Origin: a virus
DNA: 39,436 nucleotides
Strand: one strand, 5' to 3'
IMG/VR virus record: IMGVR_UViG_3300049222_000535
Span: 1 to 39,436 of that record
The notes beneath the pieces were generated by a model. It ran no database searches, was not told where the DNA came from, and worked only from the letters and a program-made list of their open reading frames with translations. Below are positions 19,401 to 25,020 of the stretch, piece after piece (position 1 is the first letter of the stretch; each line of letters opens with the position of its first letter). The translations under genes were made by a program, and so were the position numbers.

Positions 19401-20525
19401 TTATATTTTAGACCAGCAGGCACAGGCACAGCAGCAAATCAGGTGATATTTGACTCTTCTGGCAACGTTGGTATAGGAACAACTGGTCCGTCGCAAAAGC
19501 TACACGTAGTAGGAAACACAACGACTACAGGAGTATCTTATACAGATATTGTCCAGACATATAGTGGTTCGTCTATTGACTTTAGACATCAAGACGCATC
19601 TGTTGTTATGCGTGTTGATACGTCTAATGCGAGAGTTGGTATAGGAGTAGCGATTCCAACATCGCCTTTAACTATAAAGTCAAACAGTGTTAGCTCAAAC
19701 GACTCTGCTTTAACAATACAGGGGAACAGCAACACTAACGCTATTGTCAAAATAGCAGAAAAGGCAACTGATGGAGCAAGATTCCACATGTATGACGGGG
19801 GTGTAGAAAAAATAGCTTTTTATACCGATGGAACAGCTAACCACATTTCTGCTGGTAACGTTGGTATAGGAACAACTAGTCCAAGTGCGAAATTACATGT
19901 AGTTACTAATAATAGTCCTGCCCAATTATATTTACAAAGAACAGGGTCAATAACTGGTAATTACAGACTTGGGGTAGCTGGAGCCACTAATAAATTTTAT
20001 ATTACAGATGTAGCCCAGAGTCAAGATCGGCTTGTTATTGATGGCAGCGGTAACGTTACAGTAAGCGGCAACATTAATGTAGGTGAGAAAATAGCCCATG
20101 ATGGTGACTCTAACACTTACATGCAGTTGACTACTGACCAGATTAACTTCTACGCAGGTAACGTGAAGATGTTGACTCTTCAGGAATCAACGCACGATCA
20201 GATCGTTATTAATGAAAATGGAGCAGATGTTAACTTCAGAATTGAAACAGATACTGAGTCTAATGCATTCTATATGGATGGGGCAGGAAGTGGTAACGTG
20301 GGTATTGGAACCTCAACACCTTCTGCGAAAATGCACGTTGAAGGAACAATCAAAGCTAAAGTGTACACCGTAGCTACGCTACCTTCAGCGTCTCCTGCTG
20401 GTCAACGGGCCTTCGTGAGTGACAGCTACTACAACCTACAAGAGTCTCACGGAAGTGGAGTTTACGGTGGTGGGAGTTACTTCTGCCCCGTATACTCTGA
20501 TGGTTCCAACTGGTATAACGGTTGA
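16479..20525 (+). CDS. Third giant fibre protein with VGIGTTSP repeats
   Basis: The 1,348-residue protein starts MAKFLNNINLEAANDIQF, a typical fibre N-terminus. It has a segment with DVLLGDGSSDVYIGDGTNNV and then 13 VGIGTTSP-type repeats spaced about 250 bp apart. It ends in a ~60-residue cap with VYTVATLPSAS, GQRAFVSDS, GVYGGGSYFCPVYSDGSNW, a short C-terminal motif common in marine phage fibres. AGGAAGGA precedes the ATG at a normal Shine-Dalgarno distance. The shaft matches that of the two other fibres, but the cap differs. No S74 self-cleaving chaperone is present. Inferred role: a host-binding long or side fibre. The following gene has its own promoter candidate. Confidence 0.88.
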   Translation: MAKFLNNINLEAANDIQFKTTAGANAGKIEQDGNNLVLSNAVGDVLLGDGSSDVYIGDGTNNVDVLFEQSGSIKGDGSAVTLTIGGANTTLNLENPNINGTFSIGSTTINNKLTFTTSNGYILFDHEPTTDAGEYSSEVPLLKVDRSGTELTVLSRLSNNGAIALGNDDTVAIVAGDVKTVIKDNLNYASENVVFAAEGGFYAYGFPSNDPTDWSNRNELRFRADSATASENGLYIGDGTHVQFIDINRNLKNIGTLGIGTASPNALLNVQGDSDPTILINAETGNSANSGKLAFAETDGGAHQAWMKYDGFANRLEIGTAQVSQAFVINRTDGNVGIGTAIPTRKLHLKFTDDDTDLADANGIRIENESLTSGAMAVAHFRVDSNDWYLGNRKVGSTSDFFITHEASELLTIDNLGNVGIGTTSPSDQDLSINTPKLHVVGPSTTGAFNLVARFQGGNDSDNTGAAILINHSNDRGLLINAGRADSDREVAYFNLVSSGANITNMLTLKKVGEAYNVGIKTTSPAKELDVVGTVRAVDTSGNDQHQLRPTQLISYATDAIINAQSAGDDVRLNTQSNTVLIATAEGDVGIGTTSPASTLEIEAPSSANGTELKITSAFGESPKILSFDYVAANTNTSVAQIIGFGRPSTSGGPYMQFKVHTGSTLSEAMRITSSGEVGIGTTSPAGILEIAGNTDTNSNFLIIRDKDPTAGSARPSIRFAKSDGTVLGQLLALDGTNQRLQFSGDNTQDPHLTVYNNGNVGIGTTSPFTNLEVAGSGLDSIIRLYAGGGTANIRTWEMRAVGVAGEGLLFRQVNDANNSYTNRMIIDTDGNVGIGTITPDSKLHIDSTGEALRFTRSSQETYRLIHGTSGLYFTRPNSASLAFGVTQNSDFDIFDTSANVMFRADASTGDVGIGTTSPSRPLHVLFSGDSGARIESTDNHSSLYIESHSGKGQYIRFSENTADKYWINSSGGKLYFRPAGTGTAANQVIFDSSGNVGIGTTGPSQKLHVVGNTTTTGVSYTDIVQTYSGSSIDFRHQDASVVMRVDTSNARVGIGVAIPTSPLTIKSNSVSSNDSALTIQGNSNTNAIVKIAEKATDGARFHMYDGGVEKIAFYTDGTANHISAGNVGIGTTSPSAKLHVVTNNSPAQLYLQRTGSITGNYRLGVAGATNKFYITDVAQSQDRLVIDGSGNVTVSGNINVGEKIAHDGDSNTYMQLTTDQINFYAGNVKMLTLQESTHDQIVINENGADVNFRIETDTESNAFYMDGAGSGNVGIGTSTPSAKMHVEGTIKAKVYTVATLPSASPAGQRAFVSDSYYNLQESHGSGVYGGGSYFCPVYSDGSNWYNG
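17248..20320 (+). repeat. Dispersed GTTGGTATAGGAACAAC repeat, fibre 3
   Basis: Thirteen copies with a mean spacing near 250 bases. The copy near 18028 has TATAAAAACAAC instead of TATAGGAACAAC, and the last copy (20294) uses different codons (GGTATTGGAACCTC). Confidence 0.9.
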
Positions 20526-20549
20526 TAATTTTAAAAAATATAATATAAT
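20522..20549 (+). promoter_or_regulatory. Promoter-like element at start of 20555
   Basis: TTGATA (20522-20527) and TATAAT (20544-20549) have a 16-base spacer. Three overlapping TATAAT hexamers with period 5 run up to the ATG at 20555. A start of transcription at or next to the ATG is predicted. Confidence 0.5.
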
Positions 20550-20554
20550 ATAAT

Positions 20555-20863
20555 ATGCCAATAAAAAAAGATACCCCAGTGGTAATTCCAGCTAAAGCGG
20601 AGAAAATTCTTCCCCACACATGGATTTCACAAATGACGATTGATGCTCTCAATGATTCAAAAGGTTATTTGTTTATTCAATTGGTTCCATATGATGCGGA
20701 TTCAGATGAAGATCCAGATAGGGAAAATGCTAAAGGTATGCAATTAAAGCTTTGGGATGTTATTAATGAAGTCCCAGAAGCTGCCGCCGCTATGCAAGCC
20801 ATATTTGATGCTATCCCAGCCATTGAAGCTTATCATGATGCTAAACAAGAAGAATCTGAGTAA
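20555..20863 (+). CDS. Small acidic protein, paralogue of the next gene
   Basis: The 102-residue protein shares a core with the 149-residue protein downstream: VVIPAKAEKILPHTWISQM versus FTVPAVAEKSFDSVWVRN, then FIQLVPYDA versus SIELVPYDA, and VINEVPEAAAAMQAI versus CVNEVPEVAKAMEAI. The two are tandem paralogues. The C-terminus is acidic. The gene begins directly at a run of three overlapping TATAAT hexamers. The family is unknown to me; the placement between fibres and lysozyme suggests a minor virion or assembly protein. Confidence 0.75.
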   Translation: MPIKKDTPVVIPAKAEKILPHTWISQMTIDALNDSKGYLFIQLVPYDADSDEDPDRENAKGMQLKLWDVINEVPEAAAAMQAIFDAIPAIEAYHDAKQEESE

Positions 20864-20917
20864 AAATAGTATTTTCTATTTAAAATAGTGTAATTAAAGA
20901 TATAATTATAAAAAATC

Positions 20918-21367
20918 ATGGCTATTTCACGTTCACCCTCATTTACCGTTCCTGCTGTCGCAGAGAAATCTTTTGATTCTGTATGGGTCCGCAATATTAA
21001 CATTCATTGCCCACAGCTCAACGCTGAAGGTAATGATCAAGGCAATATCAGTATTGAGTTAGTTCCTTATGATGCTACAGAAGGTTCTGAGGCTATCCAC
21101 ATCACCGTTGACAATGAAGGAGTTGAGTATCTCAATGTTCCAAATCGGATTAACGGGCGCAAAACTTTTTGGAGCTGTGTTAACGAAGTCCCCGAGGTCG
21201 CCAAAGCTATGGAAGCTATAGTTGCTGCTGTAGGGCCGCTTAAGACTTGGGCTGAGACTGTTCCTGTAGTCGAAGAGCCTGTAGTCGAAGAGCCTGTAGT
21301 CGAAGAAGAAGCTCCTGCTGAAGAAGCTCCTGCTGAAGAAGCTCCTGCTGAAGAAGACCCTGAGTAA
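20918..21367 (+). CDS. Small protein with Glu/Pro/Ala-rich repeat tail
   Basis: The 149-residue protein consists of a ~105-residue beta-rich core (NINIHCPQLNAEGNDQGNIS, LVPYDA, FWSCVNEVPEVAKAMEAI) homologous to the preceding gene, followed by an acidic low-complexity tail. The tail contains VVEEP three times and EEAPA three times, encoded by near-perfect 15-bp direct repeats. The preceding paralogue lacks the repeat tail, so the tail was acquired or expanded in this copy. Its ATG has an AT-rich leader with the GTGTAATTA element. Probable role: a structural protein; the tail may be a flexible linker. Function is unproven. Confidence 0.75.
   Translation: MAISRSPSFTVPAVAEKSFDSVWVRNINIHCPQLNAEGNDQGNISIELVPYDATEGSEAIHITVDNEGVEYLNVPNRINGRKTFWSCVNEVPEVAKAMEAIVAAVGPLKTWAETVPVVEEPVVEEPVVEEEAPAEEAPAEEAPAEEDPE
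21268..21356 (+). repeat. 15-bp direct repeats encoding VVEEP and EEAPA
   Basis: CCTGTAGTCGAAGAG occurs in near-perfect tandem and is followed by three GCTCCTGCTGAAGAA units, in frame. Confidence 0.9.
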
Positions 21368-21422
21368 TTTTCTTAAAAAAAACTCTTGAATTATTCGTCA
21401 TAATATTTATTATTCAGTAACT

Positions 21423-21614
21423 ATGAATGAAATTAACTTATCTTTTCAAGAAAACGAACTGAATGTATTGCTGCAACTTATTGATGCGGCCATCAAAGCT
21501 CAAGGACTCCAAGTCGCTGAAGCTGGTTCTTTCCTTGCTACTAAAATTCAGGAGCAAGCCAAGTCCCAGATCGAGCAGCCTGAAGAATCTGAAGAGGCTC
21601 CTGCAGAATCTTAA
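21423..21614 (+). CDS. Small alpha-helical acidic protein
   Basis: The 63-residue protein is predicted to be helical (ENELNVLLQLIDAAIKAQGL, LATKIQEQAKSQI) and ends with EEAPAES, echoing the EEAPA repeats of the preceding gene. The pattern NLSFQENELNVLLQLIDAAIKAQG is common among short phage proteins near structural genes, as far as I recall. The gene stops 2 bases before the lysozyme start, which indicates translational coupling. I see no membrane segment, so it is not an obvious holin. Function unknown. Confidence 0.7.
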   Translation: MNEINLSFQENELNVLLQLIDAAIKAQGLQVAEAGSFLATKIQEQAKSQIEQPEESEEAPAES

Positions 21615-21616
21615 TC

Positions 21617-22504
21617 ATGAGATTCTCTGGGAAAAGCCAGATCGTCAAAGACATTCAATCTGAGTTAGACATAACTGTAGATGGTGTTGATGGCGTCCAA
21701 ACTTGGTCAGCTATCGTAGCTGGTCTTCTTGAGGGTAAAGAAGAAAAGGAACTGATCCAATATGTGCAAAGGATTCTTCAAGTTGAAGATGATGGTGTGG
21801 ATGGGCCAGTTACTTGGAAGACCCTTAAAACCTTATTGGTTGATGATGATTTCGTAACGCCTTCCACCTGCCAACACGAATCCGAAGAAAACACTAAAGA
21901 GCTTTTGTCCCCCAGATCTCTTCAGTTGGTTCTGGACTATGAGGTTGGAGGTGGAGAGGGTTACTATAATCGTTTTCTAAAACGTCCATGTTGGCCAAAA
22001 GGTGCTAGTGGAGTCACTATTGGTGTAGGTTATGATTTAGGTTATAACAGCACTAGTCAGTTCCAAGAAGATTGGGGGGGTAGAATTGATGATTCTGATT
22101 ACAACCGCCTTCGTAAATGTTTGGGGTTCAAAGGTAGTTCTGCCAACTCTAGATTATCTAGTGTGCGAGACATTGAAATCCCTTGGGGTTCAGCTTTAAA
22201 TGTATTTAAAAATAATACAATTCCTCGATTCATTAAAATGACATTGAGGGCTTTCCCCGGAGCAGATCAGCTAGAGCCGGATGCTTTTGGCGCTTTGGTT
22301 AGTTTAGTATTTAACCGTGGCAGTTCCATCAAAGGTTCTCGTCGAGCTGAAATGGCTCGTATCCGTGGTCTTGTCTCTAGTAAAAATTATGAGGCAATCG
22401 CTCAAGAGATAAGGAATATGAAAAGGATCTGGGCTGGTAAAGGCTTAGATGGTTTACTAAGGCGTAGAGATAAAGAAGCTGCTTTGGTGGATTCTTGTAA
22501 ATAA
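21617..22504 (+). CDS. Endolysin: peptidoglycan-binding halves plus GH24-like lysozyme
   Basis: The 295-residue protein should cleave host peptidoglycan at lysis. Residues ~9-37 and ~50-74 are two PG_binding_1-like half repeats (VKDIQSEL-DGVDGVQTW; VQRILQ-DGVDGPVTW). The catalytic domain starts near residue 98 with LSPRSLQLVLDYEVGGGEG and a GVTIGVGYDLGY motif. E109 (or E114), T134 and D140 are candidates for the Glu/Thr/Asp set of phage lysozymes. NRGSSIKGS and a final RRRDKEA match the C-terminal half of the fold. No signal peptide is seen, so export would need a holin; a candidate is at 23487. The exact glycoside hydrolase subfamily is uncertain. A virion-associated role is also possible given the fibre neighbours. 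Confidence 0.85.
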   Translation: MRFSGKSQIVKDIQSELDITVDGVDGVQTWSAIVAGLLEGKEEKELIQYVQRILQVEDDGVDGPVTWKTLKTLLVDDDFVTPSTCQHESEENTKELLSPRSLQLVLDYEVGGGEGYYNRFLKRPCWPKGASGVTIGVGYDLGYNSTSQFQEDWGGRIDDSDYNRLRKCLGFKGSSANSRLSSVRDIEIPWGSALNVFKNNTIPRFIKMTLRAFPGADQLEPDAFGALVSLVFNRGSSIKGSRRAEMARIRGLVSSKNYEAIAQEIRNMKRIWAGKGLDGLLRRRDKEAALVDSCK

Positions 22505-22517
22505 ATTAAAACTATAG

Positions 22518-22545
22518 TTGACGGCCCCATCATACTAGCTATGAT
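22518..22545 (+). promoter_or_regulatory. Sigma70-like promoter candidate before 22576
   Basis: TTGACG (22518-22523) and TATGAT (22540-22545) are separated by 16 bases. The predicted start at about 22552 gives a ~24-base leader. The same GTTGACGGC context occurs at the tRNA-Leu promoter (23762-23770). A perfect dyad lies over the spacer and -10 box. Confidence 0.5.
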
Positions 22546-22549
22546 GGGG
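22525..22549 (+). promoter_or_regulatory. Perfect 9-bp dyad over promoter (operator or terminator)
   Basis: CCCCATCAT (22525-22533) and ATGATGGGG (22541-22549) form a perfect inverted repeat with a 7-base spacer. It lies 21 bases after the endolysin stop, where a terminator would be expected, but the following T tract is poor (TTGTTGATT). It covers the spacer and -10 region of the promoter candidate, which is a classical place for an operator. Both readings remain open. Confidence 0.55.
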
Positions 22550-22575
22550 TTGTTGATTAATAACCAAAGCGAATA

Positions 22576-22875
22576 ATGGGTTCTGAAGAAATTAAAAATA
22601 TAGAAGTGAATCGCTCTGATATCTTCAAATGGGTTGTTAGCCAAAGCTGCTTTGATCCAGTCGAAAAGTGTATTGATACCACTATTTACGAAACTTTTGG
22701 AGACCACATCCGAAACAGTAAGACTAACGAATATATAGAACAGAAGGAGGATTATATTAAGTTCTATGAGGAGATGTTTCAATTAAAAAATTTAGCACCG
22801 GGGATGACTGGAGGAGAAATACAAAGGCTTTGTGAGGAGTTAGAAGAGATAGCTCCAAAATTCGTTTACTTGTAA
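22576..22875 (+). CDS. Hypothetical acidic helical protein upstream of MazG-like gene
   Basis: The 99-residue protein (MGSEEIKNIEVNRSDIFKWV, CFDPVEKCIDTTIYETFGDH, GGEIQRLCEELEEIAPKFVYL) is mostly helical and acidic. It is read from the promoter candidate at 22518 and its stop overlaps the start of the MazG-like gene (TAATG), so the two are coupled. I do not recognise the family. A role linked to nucleotide metabolism is possible from context alone. Confidence 0.65.
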   Translation: MGSEEIKNIEVNRSDIFKWVVSQSCFDPVEKCIDTTIYETFGDHIRNSKTNEYIEQKEDYIKFYEEMFQLKNLAPGMTGGEIQRLCEELEEIAPKFVYL

Positions 22876-23306
22876 TGAGGAACTTTGAAAAATATTTTAC
22901 TCAATTGATAAAGAGTCAAGAATCTATGAACTACGAACAACTAAGTGCATTAGTAATAAAATGGGGAGAAGACAAAGGTATTTTTGCCAAGTCAACTCCA
23001 CTCCGCCAGCTCGATAAAACTCAAGAAGAGTTAAATGAAACTAAAGAAGCTTTGGAGAAACTCGCTTCTCTTACTAACCAAGAAATACTAGATGACGTTT
23101 TATTGTCAGATGATTTTGGTAATATTTCTCTTGAAGAGGACGCTTTAGCAGAAGCTAAAGACGGTATCGGCGATATGCTTGTGACTATTATCTTGTTAGC
23201 TAAGATGGTTAATATGGATAGTGTTGATTGTTTAGAAGCGGCTTATAATATCATTAAAAAGCGCACTGGCAAGATGGTGGATGGTCAATTTGTGAAAGAT
23301 AATTAG
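22875..23306 (+). CDS. MazG-like nucleotide pyrophosphohydrolase
   Basis: The 143-residue protein shows the MazG-type pattern: MNYEQLSALVIKWGEDKGIF, an EExxE-type motif in TQEELNETKEAL, and an ExxD-type motif in LAEAKDGIGDMLVTIILLAK. These acidic residues hold Mg2+ and cleave nucleoside triphosphates to monophosphates. Phage MazG enzymes have been linked to nucleotide recycling and possibly to ppGpp control. The ATG at 22875 overlaps the previous stop; an internal Met at 22926 begins the conserved domain and may be the true start. A long insert (LTNQEILDDVLLSDDFGNIS) separates the two metal motifs, more than in short family members. The next gene starts directly at the stop codon. Confidence 0.8.
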   Translation: MRNFEKYFTQLIKSQESMNYEQLSALVIKWGEDKGIFAKSTPLRQLDKTQEELNETKEALEKLASLTNQEILDDVLLSDDFGNISLEEDALAEAKDGIGDMLVTIILLAKMVNMDSVDCLEAAYNIIKKRTGKMVDGQFVKDN

Positions 23307-23435
23307 GTGAAAAAAGGAGTAACTTACGAAAGAAAAAAACGAATCCGTAGAAAAGGGGTTCACGCTAAAAGTAAAACTTCTCAGATCAAAGGTTCTACTA
23401 ATTATAAGAAACCTTATAACGGTCAGGGAAAATAA
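23307..23435 (+). CDS. 42-aa basic peptide, GTG start
   Basis: A GTG immediately after the MazG-like stop opens a 42-codon frame reading (V/M)KKGVTYERKKRIRRKG, VHAKSKTSQIKGSTNYKK and a final PYNGQGK. It is extremely basic (about one third Lys/Arg). The sequence is highly patterned, and similar RKKRxRRKGVHAKxKTS peptides occur in marine phages to my recollection, so I consider it coding. The likely role is nucleic-acid binding. Length and the non-ATG start explain why automatic calling misses it. The downstream gap of 50 bases holds an AT-rich promoter-like element. Confidence 0.65.
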   Translation: MKKGVTYERKKRIRRKGVHAKSKTSQIKGSTNYKKPYNGQGK

Positions 23436-23486
23436 TTTTATTTTTATGGGGTTTTTGGTGTAATATACAGTAACAATACTATTATT

Positions 23487-23678
23487 ATGGACGCAATTAC
23501 ACAATTTATTGAAGGGCAAGCTTGGTTTAATTGGGCTACCGCTGTTATCGCTGCGGCTAGTGCTTTTGCAGCTGCTACTCCTACTCCGAAAGAAGGAGGT
23601 TGGTTATCTAAAGTTTACAAAGTGGTTGATTTCCTCAGTGTGAATTTTGGCAAAGCTAAGGACAAGGGTGATAAATAA
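23487..23678 (+). CDS. Small membrane protein, candidate holin
   Basis: The 63-residue protein has one hydrophobic stretch (WFNWATAVIAAASAFAAATP, residues ~13-32), then PTPKEGGWLSKVYKVVDFLSVN and a basic-rich tail (GKAKDKGDK). A single membrane pass with a charged C-terminal tail and proximity to the endolysin suit a class III-like holin or a similar small membrane protein. It is the last gene before a strong terminator. Promoter-like TTGGTG (23455) and TACTAT (23477) place a start near the ATG. Function is inferred only from topology and position. Confidence 0.65.
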   Translation: MDAITQFIEGQAWFNWATAVIAAASAFAAATPTPKEGGWLSKVYKVVDFLSVNFGKAKDKGDK

Positions 23679-23717
23679 ATTATCATCTTTTTAAACGCCT
23701 CAGATTATGGGGGGCAT

Positions 23718-23753
23718 ATGAGATCGTCTTAACAGGCGGTCTCATTTTTTTTT
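23718..23753 (+). terminator. Strong intrinsic terminator
   Basis: ATGAGATCGTC (23718-23728) pairs with GGCGGTCTCAT (23735-23745) as an 11-bp stem with two G-U pairs and a TTAACA loop, followed by nine T residues to 23753. It closes the block ending with the holin-like gene and insulates the tRNA-Leu transcription unit. Confidence 0.9.
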
Positions 23754-23762
23754 GTTTTGAGG

Positions 23763-23790
23763 TTGACGGCATATACAAATAATGTATTAT
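23763..23790 (+). promoter_or_regulatory. Sigma70-like promoter for tRNA-Leu
   Basis: TTGACG (23763-23768) and TATTAT (23785-23790) lie 16 bases apart, directly after the terminator and 18 bases before the tRNA. The GTTGACGGC context is shared with the promoter candidate at 22518. Confidence 0.65.
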
Positions 23791-23808
23791 AGTCTAACAA
23801 TTAACTAA

Positions 23809-23891
23809 GGCTTTGTGGCGGAATTGGTAGACGCTGTGGATTTAAAATCCATTGATCCTAGATCGTGAGGGTTCGATTCCCTCCAAAGCTA
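23809..23891 (+). tRNA. tRNA-Leu (anticodon TAA)
   Basis: A full class II cloverleaf is present: acceptor GGCTTTG/CAAAGCT (one G-U), D arm with GGTAGACGC, anticodon stem GTGGA/TCCAT with loop TTTAAAA (anticodon TAA at 23843-23845), a long variable arm (GATCctaGATC) and T arm GAGGG-TTCGATT-CCCTC. CCA is not encoded, so the host enzyme must add it. It decodes UUA (and UUG), codons favoured in this AT-rich genome. Confidence 0.95.
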
Positions 23892-23903
23892 CTTTTTAAG
23901 AAT

Positions 23904-24200
23904 ATGGAAAAACAAATATACCACGCTAATCCAGAAAACAGTTCGTTTATGCGTGTTGATTTTGATGGGGTTCGATACTTTGAAGATATCAATCGGACGG
24001 TGAAGCATCGAGAAGGGAAGCCAGCGGTTATACTCAATAATGGCTGCGAAGAGTATTGGGATCATGGGAGACTGCATAACCTAAATGGGCCAGCAATCAC
24101 CACGAAAAATGGTAAAAAAGTCTACTATCTAGGTGGACGTAGGTTGAATCATAGACAGTGGCAGGAAGCTAAACATAAATTTACTCTTGACGGATATTGA
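23904..24200 (+). CDS. Hypothetical protein with HN/GPA repeat pattern
   Basis: The longer frame begins at 23865 inside the tRNA; the ATG at 23904 gives a 98-residue protein (MEKQIYHANPENSSF) and is the better start. The protein has two tandem-like units, TVKHREGKPAVILNNGCEEYW and GRLHNLNGPAITTKNGKKVYY (both read in part), of the type [WY]-x-x-x-G-x-x-H-x-x-x-GPA. This is a beta-hairpin repeat seen in many phage hypothetical proteins. It ends with a basic helical tail. The function is unknown. It is read from the tRNA promoter. Confidence 0.65.
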   Translation: MEKQIYHANPENSSFMRVDFDGVRYFEDINRTVKHREGKPAVILNNGCEEYWDHGRLHNLNGPAITTKNGKKVYYLGGRRLNHRQWQEAKHKFTLDGY

Positions 24201-24222
24201 TTTATTAGTGTAGTTATAACGC

Positions 24223-24474
24223 ATGAAGATCACAGGTAAACAAGAGGTCCAGATTGAAATATCTGACGCTCAAAGGCATTTGATAGCTTTGGATTATATT
24301 TCCGAAGTGTTTGAGTGGGATACAGATTATTTTATTGAAGATGGTTGGGTAATCAAAAGAGAGATTGCCCATACTTCACATTCTTTTGAGCTAAAGAATA
24401 AAGTCAGGGAGGCTACCAAAAAGGATCAATTCCTTTATGATATATTTAAAACCTTAAGGAAGCGGAGTTTTTAA
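24223..24474 (+). CDS. Hypothetical protein, 83 aa
   Basis: MKITGKQEVQIEISDAQRHL is followed by an aromatic/acidic stretch (EVFEWDTDYFIEDGWV) and a basic helical C-terminus (FLYDIFKTLRKRSF). It is preceded by an AGTGTAGTTATAACGC element that ends at the ATG. It abuts tail to tail, with zero spacing, a minus-strand gene that ends at 24475. Family not recognised. Confidence 0.6.
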   Translation: MKITGKQEVQIEISDAQRHLIALDYISEVFEWDTDYFIEDGWVIKREIAHTSHSFELKNKVREATKKDQFLYDIFKTLRKRSF

Positions 24475-24996
24475 CTACTGCCCTTTCGCTTTTTTAATTT
24501 GGTCTGCAGTAGGCGCTCCCTTTTGGCCCTTCTTCCTCATCTTCTCTCCCGAACCCCTTTTGATTCTTTCTTTTTTCTTTCTGATGTTTTCCCAGAGGCT
24601 ACTATCAGACTTTTCTTTGAGGATTTCATCATGGCGTTTCATGAAAGCTTCATGATTTGGGCCAGCCATATATAGGGTTTTGCCATCATCATTTGTATGA
24701 GTGTGGAAACCTTTTAATCCTAATTTTTTAGCATCTTCCAAAGCTTTTTCTTTTGTATCGAAGTAATGGTCTGTTTCTTTTTCGCTAGACTCAGAGAAAT
24801 AGTAGTATAAATCGCTTTCGTCCCAAGGGTTTCCGACAACGATAGAGGCTTTGCTTTCTGCGTTTTGAAACTGTGACGAGCATACGGCAGCTCTCTGCTT
24901 AGAGTCTTTAAATTCTTCTTTAGTTGTGAGATCAACCATACAACGGCTAATGAACTCAGACCTTTTTTCTCCGTTATTGGGGGTTGGTAATGGCAT
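24475..24996 (-). CDS. Protein with EFISRCM-KQRAAVC phage motif
   Basis: The ATG at 24996 (173 residues) is preferred over an in-frame TTG at 25014. The N-terminus, MPLPTPNNGEKRSEFISRCM followed by FKDSKQRAAVCSSQF, is a motif found in many phage proteins, often near prohead proteases and morphogenesis genes. The middle has DTKEKALEDAKKLGLKGFHTH and a YMAGPNHEAFMKRHDEIL segment. The C-terminus is a basic region (KKKERIKRGSGEKMRKKGQK) ending PTADQIKKAKGQ. It forms a two-gene minus-strand island with the upstream zincin-like gene. Function unknown; DNA or capsid association is possible from the basic tail. Confidence 0.7.
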   Translation of the reverse strand: MPLPTPNNGEKRSEFISRCMVDLTTKEEFKDSKQRAAVCSSQFQNAESKASIVVGNPWDESDLYYYFSESSEKETDHYFDTKEKALEDAKKLGLKGFHTHTNDDGKTLYMAGPNHEAFMKRHDEILKEKSDSSLWENIRKKKERIKRGSGEKMRKKGQKGAPTADQIKKAKGQ

Positions 24997-25011
24997 ACTA
25001 TTTATTACACT
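24997..25011 (-). promoter_or_regulatory. AGTGTAATAAATAGT element abutting start codon
   Basis: On the minus strand this 15-base element touches the ATG at 24996. A copy differing at one base (AGTGTAATTAATAGT) touches the start of the next minus gene upstream. It resembles the AT-rich late promoters of T4-like phages, but its role is unproven. Confidence 0.45.
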
Positions 25012-25020
25012 CAAAATACT

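Noticed and set aside
1071-20320. Diversity-generating retroelement as explanation for fibre variation
   Set aside because: No reverse transcriptase and no template/variable repeat pair with adenine-biased changes were seen in the window.
21423-21614. Holin adjacent to endolysin
   Set aside because: The 63-aa protein upstream of the endolysin has no membrane segment; the protein at 23487 is a better candidate.
22402-22782. 126-codon minus frame across the endolysin end
   Set aside because: Shadow of the endolysin and 22576 genes; it covers the promoter and dyad region and has no family resemblance.
23865-23903. Upstream start for the gene at 23904
   Set aside because: It would begin inside the tRNA-Leu T arm region; the ATG at 23904 directly after the tRNA is more sensible.
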